NCBI GenBank assembly: GCA_947500275.1
Contig: CANMSW010000059.1
Coordinates: 1-10,290, forward strand
Origin: Bacteriovoracaceae bacterium
GTDB taxonomy: Bacteria; Bdellovibrionota; UBA1018
DNA length: 10,290 nt
Reading direction: 5' to 3'
Positions within the stretch are counted from its first letter, which is position 1. Every line of letters begins with the position of its first letter. The position numbers and the translations under genes are program-made. Below the pieces are notes generated by a model that searched no databases, was not told the origin of the DNA, and was given only the letters and a program-made list of their open reading frames with translations. This document shows, piece after piece, positions 6,394-10,290 of this stretch.

Positions 6394-7842
6394 CTATAAA
6401 AATCTCATGAAGGTGATCTTGATACCAGCTTTGTTGCCTGCTTCAGAATTGATACCTGGGCCTGAAAGCGGCGGGACATCACTGGAGGTGTCACTGCGTT
6501 GACGACGAGTTGAGGTGCTGCTCGTTTTTTTCGTGTCCAGGAGAGTTACCCAGGCCTCGATCGTTCGAGTCGATTGATTGACCTGCGCTTGCACCGTCAC
6601 TTTGAATGACGTCTCGTCAGTCACCAGCCGAATGCGCCGGCTGGTGAGGGAGTCGGTGAACTCTTTAAGTTTCTCGTCGCTCGAGCTGAAAGCGGAGAGC
6701 TTCTCTTTGAGGTATTTCGTGAAATCTGCGGAAGTTTTAAAGGCGTTATCGGATTCGGGATCATCTCTAAACTCAAAAAATGCTTTCAGCTCCTCATCCG
6801 TGATTCCCGATACGAGAGCCTTGAGCGTGGGCTCGGTCATCGTATTCACGTTGATTCCAGGCGTCGAGCTTGCGGTCAAATTCGGCGCGATGACGTCATA
6901 GAGCGCGTCATCCAGTGGCCAGATGAGGCGTAATTCCGAGATCGTATACATGGGGGCGCCTTTGGATGGAAAAGTCTCCCGAATGCTGGAGTTTCTCTTT
7001 TCGTATCCCCGATCGATCCAGGCGATCAAATTATCCATGAGATCTTCGAGTCGGAAATCGCGGTATTCATCCGCAAACTCGGGGTCAGCCGCGAACTTGG
7101 CTTCAATTAGACTTGCGATGTAGTCCGATAAACTTTGCCTCGCCGCTCCTGCATCAAATCCAACGGTGCTCGAAGGGCTAGCCGAAGGCGATGGATTGGG
7201 TGAGCTCTCAGATGAAGGGCTTGGGGACGGAGAAGCGCTCGACGAGGCACTGGGTGAGGGGGATGGCGTAGGTGCCATATAGCCTGAGAGAAGCGAGTTT
7301 ACGTTATAGCGTGCGCTCTCAGAAGTGATCGTTGACGAAAACTTTCCTGGCAGTCCCGAGTTCTCTGCAAATTTCTTGATCGCGTCACGTTCGCTTGGCA
7401 GCAGACCGGGGAGTGTGTCGGGAATGGGAAAGAAAAAGGGGAAGGACCAGATTTGATCAAGCGCTCGCTTGGGCACCATTGATGATGCTCCGCTACCGAG
7501 ACTGGCGGTGACCGCTTTGACTTGCTGATAGGCCTTCAATCGTAAGAGTGAAAGCTTAAATCCAGTTTTGGCCATGTAATGGGCTTGGAGTTGATCAAGT
7601 CCATCGTAGGCAATCCGTTGATTCACTTGCGAAACCCAGGTCAGCTCGACAGCGATCAAGGCAAGGATTGTCATTGCCGAGATCACCATGAAGAGTGCGA
7701 CGCCGCTTTCGTTTTTTGCACGTCGGTGAGGATTGAGTTGGCGATTTGTGCTCGCGTTCGGAGGCATAAGGCGACCCAGGCCCTTGCCCCGACTTGTCGC
7801 CAGATGAATCCTGATCTGCTCAAAACGTGCTCGAAAGTCCAC
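6394..7842 (-). CDS. gspK: Type II secretion system minor pseudopilin GspK
   Basis: A 482-residue pseudopilin, the large one that sits at the very tip with GspI and GspJ. Prepilin peptidase should cut after Gly47 in NESGVALFMVISAMTILAL. Position +5 is Met rather than Glu, which is normal for GspK. Family segments include YMAKTGFKLSLLRL (89-102), RYNVNSLLS (178-186), RLEDLMDNLIAWIDRGYE (264-281) and INVNTMTEPTLKAL (330-343), the helix-hairpin-helix-like part. A Ser/Pro run lies at 191-226, and a Ser/Thr-rich, Gly/Pro-containing tail at 437-470. The GTG start overlaps gspJ by 23 bases and has GGAG ten bases upstream. An ATG at 7767 (residue 26) would give a more usual 22-residue leader but has no good ribosome binding site. 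Its length is greater than the roughly 320 residues typical of GspK. Confidence 0.93.
   Translation of the reverse strand: MDFRARFEQIRIHLATSRGKGLGRLMPPNASTNRQLNPHRRAKNESGVALFMVISAMTILALIAVELTWVSQVNQRIAYDGLDQLQAHYMAKTGFKLSLLRLKAYQQVKAVTASLGSGASSMVPKRALDQIWSFPFFFPIPDTLPGLLPSERDAIKKFAENSGLPGKFSSTITSESARYNVNSLLSGYMAPTPSPSPSASSSASPSPSPSSESSPNPSPSASPSSTVGFDAGAARQSLSDYIASLIEAKFAADPEFADEYRDFRLEDLMDNLIAWIDRGYEKRNSSIRETFPSKGAPMYTISELRLIWPLDDALYDVIAPNLTASSTPGINVNTMTEPTLKALVSGITDEELKAFFEFRDDPESDNAFKTSADFTKYLKEKLSAFSSSDEKLKEFTDSLTSRRIRLVTDETSFKVTVQAQVNQSTRTIEAWVTLLDTKKTSSTSTRRQRSDTSSDVPPLSGPGINSEAGNKAGIKITFMRFL
7165..7272 (-). other. Ser/Pro low-complexity segment in GspK
   Basis: Residues 191-226 of GspK are almost only Ser and Pro with a few Ala, Thr, Glu and Asn, in loose PS/SPSP repeats. 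It lies between RYNVNSLLSGYMA and the domain beginning GFDAGAARQSL, and reads as an extended, disordered insertion. The DNA is not an exact tandem repeat; different Ser and Pro codons are used. Confidence 0.85.
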
Positions 7843-8683
7843 GAAGTGGCATCTCCATTTTTAGGGTCCATTTCCCGTCGAAGACAAGATCCTGAGGTCC
7901 CTTGACGCTCAAGCTCAGTTCGATCAGGTTCGGGTAACTGTTTTTGGTGTCGGCGGCATCACTATCCCATGACCGCGACCACTCCTTTTTCTCAGGGTTC
8001 CAATATCTAATTTCGAGTTTTGTTATGCCTCGAATGAGAGGGTAGACTCTTGAAGTTTTTGACTCCCGCTCGCCTAAATACTCCGCAAAAATGCCAGGAT
8101 CTGCAGTGCGCATCAGAACGCGAGTGCCCGCAATAGCTCCGGGCATCCTGTCTTCCTCGAGAGAATAACTGATCGCAGTCAATTCGGTCTCCGGCGCCTC
8201 TTTGTAAATTCTGATATTCGATGCACTGATAAAGCTCATCGATGATCCGTTGCCTTGAAATCGACTCGGCCGTAACCCCGAGATCTCGACTGCACCACCC
8301 CAAAACTTGGTGCTCCGTGAGAGTTCGCCAGAGGAAAGGATCTCGGAGTCGCGACTCGCTCCCCCGCTACTACTTGAGTCAGTTGTTGTACCCGAATCGC
8401 TTGTCGTGGTGGTTGAGCTTGAACTTGTGGGTTCTGGAATCATCAAAGTAGGGGAGTATACTGCTGAGAAGTCTCGGTCCAAGATTCCGACTGAAAGACG
8501 AATGGTATTCTGAAAGTCACCGCCTCCCAAGAGCCTTTCTCGCAACCTGAAACTCGAGGTTGTCGCTTGGTAAATCGCGAGCGAAATGAACGCGAGCAGG
8601 GTCATGGAGATCATGATCTCGATGAGCGTGAAGCCTTTTTGCGAGAGGCTTACTGCGTTCTTACTCAGAGAGTGCGAATTCAT
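7820..8683 (-). CDS. gspJ: Type II secretion system minor pseudopilin GspJ
   Basis: A 287-residue pseudopilin of the tip complex. The leader peptide ends at Gly17 in SQKGFTLIEIMISMTLLAF, with Glu22 at +5 of the mature protein and a hydrophobic helix to about residue 40. The region RERLLGGGDFQNTIRLSVGILDRDFSAV (48-75) is typical of GspJ, as are LIRGITKLEIRYWNPEKKEW (216-235) and the closing PNLIELSLSV strand (251-260). A Ser/Thr-rich insertion occupies 85-112. The ATG overlaps the end of gspI by 23 bases and has only a weak ribosome binding site, so translation is probably coupled to gspI. It overlaps gspK by 23 bases at its own end. Confidence 0.93.
   Translation of the reverse strand: MNSHSLSKNAVSLSQKGFTLIEIMISMTLLAFISLAIYQATTSSFRLRERLLGGGDFQNTIRLSVGILDRDFSAVYSPTLMIPEPTSSSSTTTTSDSGTTTDSSSSGGASRDSEILSSGELSRSTKFWGGAVEISGLRPSRFQGNGSSMSFISASNIRIYKEAPETELTAISYSLEEDRMPGAIAGTRVLMRTADPGIFAEYLGERESKTSRVYPLIRGITKLEIRYWNPEKKEWSRSWDSDAADTKNSYPNLIELSLSVKGPQDLVFDGKWTLKMEMPLRGLSSTF
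8348..8431 (-). other. Ser/Thr low-complexity segment in GspJ
   Basis: Residues 85-112 of GspJ contain a run of Ser, then Thr, then mixed Ser/Thr/Gly with a few Asp (SSSSTTTTSDSG and onward). It follows YSPTLMIPEP and precedes SEILSSGELSRSTKFWGG. It reads as a flexible surface insertion; neither flank is hydrophobic. Confidence 0.85.
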
Positions 8684-9260
8684 GATTTAGATCTACCCAC
8701 CAGGTCGTTAAAGTAAACTTTCGGTCTGTCGCGCCTTGTTTCCAGTTCAGCGTGAGCGTTACCTCTCTGGTCGACTGAGAAAGGAACTTAGTGATGAGCT
8801 TCGTCATCCTTTCAATTGCCGCTGTATTATTACTAGTTGATCCACTTGAGGAGCCACTGTCGGTCGTGTCACCTTGCGCCTCAGTCGAGGAGCCCCCGCC
8901 CTGAAGCGAGAGCTGTGGAAATTCAATTTCCTTTATTTCCTTCGTCCAAGAGTAGTCCTGCCAAGGTTCTGAAAAAGTACCGCGCTCCTCTTTTTTGACT
9001 TCGTCGAAGGTTTTTCCCTCAATCTCGTTCTCAATCTCAGACATTTTTGAGCGTGCGAGCATCGCAACCGCATTGAGTTGATTAGACTTCCAAGCAATCG
9101 TTTGGCTCGCACTTTGAGTTGCAAAGATCGAAGTCCAGGCGATCAACATCAGTGTGATGGCGATCATCACCTCGAGCAGGGTGAATCCTGAAGAGTTTCC
9201 AAGGGTGGGGACCGAAGCGGAAACGAATCGGCTTAGAAAGTTCGGCTTATTCTTCTGCAT
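8661..9260 (-). CDS. gspI: Type II secretion system minor pseudopilin GspI
   Basis: A 199-residue pseudopilin, expected to start tip assembly with GspJ and GspK. The leader ends at Gly25 in NSSGFTLLEVMIAITLMLIAW, with Glu30 at +5. LNAVAMLARSKMSEIE (62-77) matches the family's AxxLAxxKMxE pattern closely. The C-terminal strands REVTLTLNWKQGATDRKFTL (165-184) are the usual GspI ending. A Gly/Ser/Thr segment lies at 121-146. The leader of 25 residues is long for a pseudopilin. The ATG overlaps gspH by 14 bases. A full AAGGAGG (9264-9270) stands only three bases before it, unusually close, but no better in-frame start exists. Confidence 0.93.
   Translation of the reverse strand: MQKNKPNFLSRFVSASVPTLGNSSGFTLLEVMIAITLMLIAWTSIFATQSASQTIAWKSNQLNAVAMLARSKMSEIENEIEGKTFDEVKKEERGTFSEPWQDYSWTKEIKEIEFPQLSLQGGGSSTEAQGDTTDSGSSSGSTSNNTAAIERMTKLITKFLSQSTREVTLTLNWKQGATDRKFTLTTWWVDLNHEFALSE
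8823..8900 (-). other. Gly/Ser/Thr low-complexity segment in GspI
   Basis: Residues 121-146 of GspI begin GGGSSTEAQGDTTDSGSSSG and continue with Ser, Thr and Asn. The segment sits between the strand EIEFPQLSLQ and the helix AAIERMTKLITKFL, where a loop is expected. Confidence 0.85.
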
Positions 9261-9897
9261 AAGCCTCCTTCAATCCGAGGTACCGTTTTTCGACCCGTGT
9301 TCGTCCTAGGACGGGCCAGATCAGAAGCGTCTGGTGATGTTCGGAGTTGTCTTTCAAGTGAATCAAGGTTTGTTCGACCAACCCATGGGGAAAAAAGTGG
9401 GTGTATGCCACGCCCCCAGTAATGGGCTCGTCACTCTTCTGGGTAATAATGTCTTCGAACTCGACGCCACGGGGGAGTGCTTTTTTGGACCGTGTCACAA
9501 GGCGATTGAGCGTAAATGGAAGTTGCCCGGGAGGGAGACTTTCTTGTTCTTCTTCGCCTGCTTTACGAATCGTTCTTCGCTTACGGGCTTCTTGCTTTTC
9601 GAGGGACTCGGCGGTGTCGAGCAGGAGGCTCGTTCCCCCTGATTCGACCCAATACTTCTGCTCTCCCATGTCCCAGACGATTCGATGCACACGTCCAGTG
9701 ACCATCGTGGCGTTGTAAGCCTCGCGAATGACTGAGGCCATTTCTCGTGAGGAGCTGTCGAGCGAGAGGCGGAAGATGCTTGAGACCTTGGGAAGTGCGA
9801 AGAGGAAGATGAGACCAATCAGGAATACGACGACCAGCAGCTCAATGAGCGTGAATCCATCACTCTTTTTAAGCGAATGCTGGCTGGTTTTCCGCAT
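9247..9897 (-). CDS. gspH: Type II secretion system minor pseudopilin GspH
   Basis: A 216-residue pseudopilin that links the GspG fibre to the tip complex. The leader ends at Gly14 in KSDGFTLIELLVVVFLIGLI, with Glu19 at +5. After the membrane helix come SSREMASVIREAYNATMVTGRVHRIVWD (48-75), typical of GspH, and GGVAYTHFFPHGLVEQTLIHL (161-181), the FxPxG strand pair near the end of the fold. A highly charged stretch at 96-120 (Glu, Lys, Arg) is probably helical or disordered, and makes the protein somewhat longer than the usual 170-190 residues. The ATG has AGGAGG ten bases upstream (9908-9913). It starts 39 bases after gspG and overlaps gspI by 14 bases. Confidence 0.92.
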   Translation of the reverse strand: MRKTSQHSLKKSDGFTLIELLVVVFLIGLIFLFALPKVSSIFRLSLDSSSREMASVIREAYNATMVTGRVHRIVWDMGEQKYWVESGGTSLLLDTAESLEKQEARKRRTIRKAGEEEQESLPPGQLPFTLNRLVTRSKKALPRGVEFEDIITQKSDEPITGGVAYTHFFPHGLVEQTLIHLKDNSEHHQTLLIWPVLGRTRVEKRYLGLKEAYAEE

Positions 9898-9936
9898 GTT
9901 GGTCCAGCCTCCTCTCGCAGTTTCCGGTTGAGGTCT

Positions 9937-10290
9937 TTATTCCATTTTATCGGAGTTAATGTCGGCGTCAGCTTCGGTTCCGCCTTCTTTGCCGTCCGAT
10001 CCGAAGGACGTGATTACATAAGAATTACCATCGGATTGATAACCAAAATCGTTGCCGAATCCGTCTTTCGGTAGCTTCTTGTCACGCATATATCCTTCGG
10101 TCTGGTAGTTCTTACACTCGCGGCCGATCGAAGGCTTTTGAAGCAGGGCATCCAGACCCTGTTCGGAAGAAGGGTAAAAGCCGCACTCAGCGCGGAATTG
10201 GTCGAGAACGGTACCCAGCTGTCGAATCTGGATCTTCGTGGTGCTGATCTTTCCTTTGGTGAACTGGGCGAAAATTTTTCCACCCGCAAC
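9937..10290 (-). CDS. gspG: Type II secretion system major pseudopilin GspG, C-terminal part
   Basis: 117 residues of the major pseudopilin, the subunit that builds the T2SS pseudopilus; the leader and most of the membrane helix lie beyond the window edge. Visible are the helix KISTTKIQIRQLGTVLDQF, then ECGFYPSSEQGLDALLQKP, EGYMRDKKLPKDGFGNDFGY and the ending ITSFGSDGKEGGTEADADIN. The last segment is the calcium-binding loop that stabilises GspG, with its acidic residues kept. KLPKDPWGN is usual where KLPKDGFGN is seen here. Two cysteines (visible residues 36 and 59) flank the conserved loop, an uncommon feature that may form a disulfide. The stop lies 39 bases before gspH. Confidence 0.95.
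   Translation of the reverse strand, partial: VAGGKIFAQFTKGKISTTKIQIRQLGTVLDQFRAECGFYPSSEQGLDALLQKPSIGRECKNYQTEGYMRDKKLPKDGFGNDFGYQSDGNSYVITSFGSDGKEGGTEADADINSDKME

Noticed and set aside
7165..7272. Tandem DNA repeat or CRISPR-like array in gspK
   Set aside because: The protein is repetitive (Ser/Pro) but the DNA uses varied codons and has no exact repeat unit or spacers.
10014..10289. Open frame of 91 codons on the - strand at the right edge
   Set aside because: Another frame of the same strand gives a clear GspG sequence over the same bases.

Overview
The window has about 50% G+C and is gene-dense, with no gene-free stretch over 300 bases. It looks like chromosome from a predatory or delta-type Gram-negative bacterium. 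Bdellovibrionota is the best guess, with Myxococcota or a related group as the alternative. This rests on an ihfA-MerR gene pair, a type II secretion (T2SS) gene order that ends in gspN, and a PilM-like GspL. It is inferred from layout and protein style, not from a database match.

Left edge, + strand (1-860): the 3' end of an IHF alpha-type DNA-bending protein gene, then a MerR-family regulator gene 24 bases downstream, probably in one transcript. The regulator gene converges on the minus-strand cluster and overlaps its last gene by 29 bases.

The rest (832-10290) is one minus-strand run, read right to left: gspG (5' end outside the window), gspH, gspI, gspJ, gspK, gspL, gspM, gspN, then ispA (prenyl diphosphate synthase) and a gshB-like ATP-grasp gene. 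The gsp genes are the second half of a T2SS operon. GspG is the major pseudopilin and H, I, J and K are the minor ones; I, J and K normally form the tip complex. GspL and GspM make the inner-membrane platform, and GspN is an accessory membrane-anchored protein. gspC-F and the prepilin peptidase gene are not in the window. H/I, I/J and J/K overlap by 14-23 bases, which suggests coupled translation. ispA and gshB follow in the same direction with short gaps and may be read from the same transcript, though their chemistry is unrelated to secretion.

I found no clearly new system. The points most worth checking are: Ser/Gly/Thr/Pro-rich insertions of similar size in all three tip pseudopilins; loss of the glycine-rich loop sequence in the GshB-like protein; a cysteine pair in GspG; a C-terminal tail on IHF; an ambiguous GspN start with a good internal ribosome binding site; and a nested hairpin between gspN and ispA.
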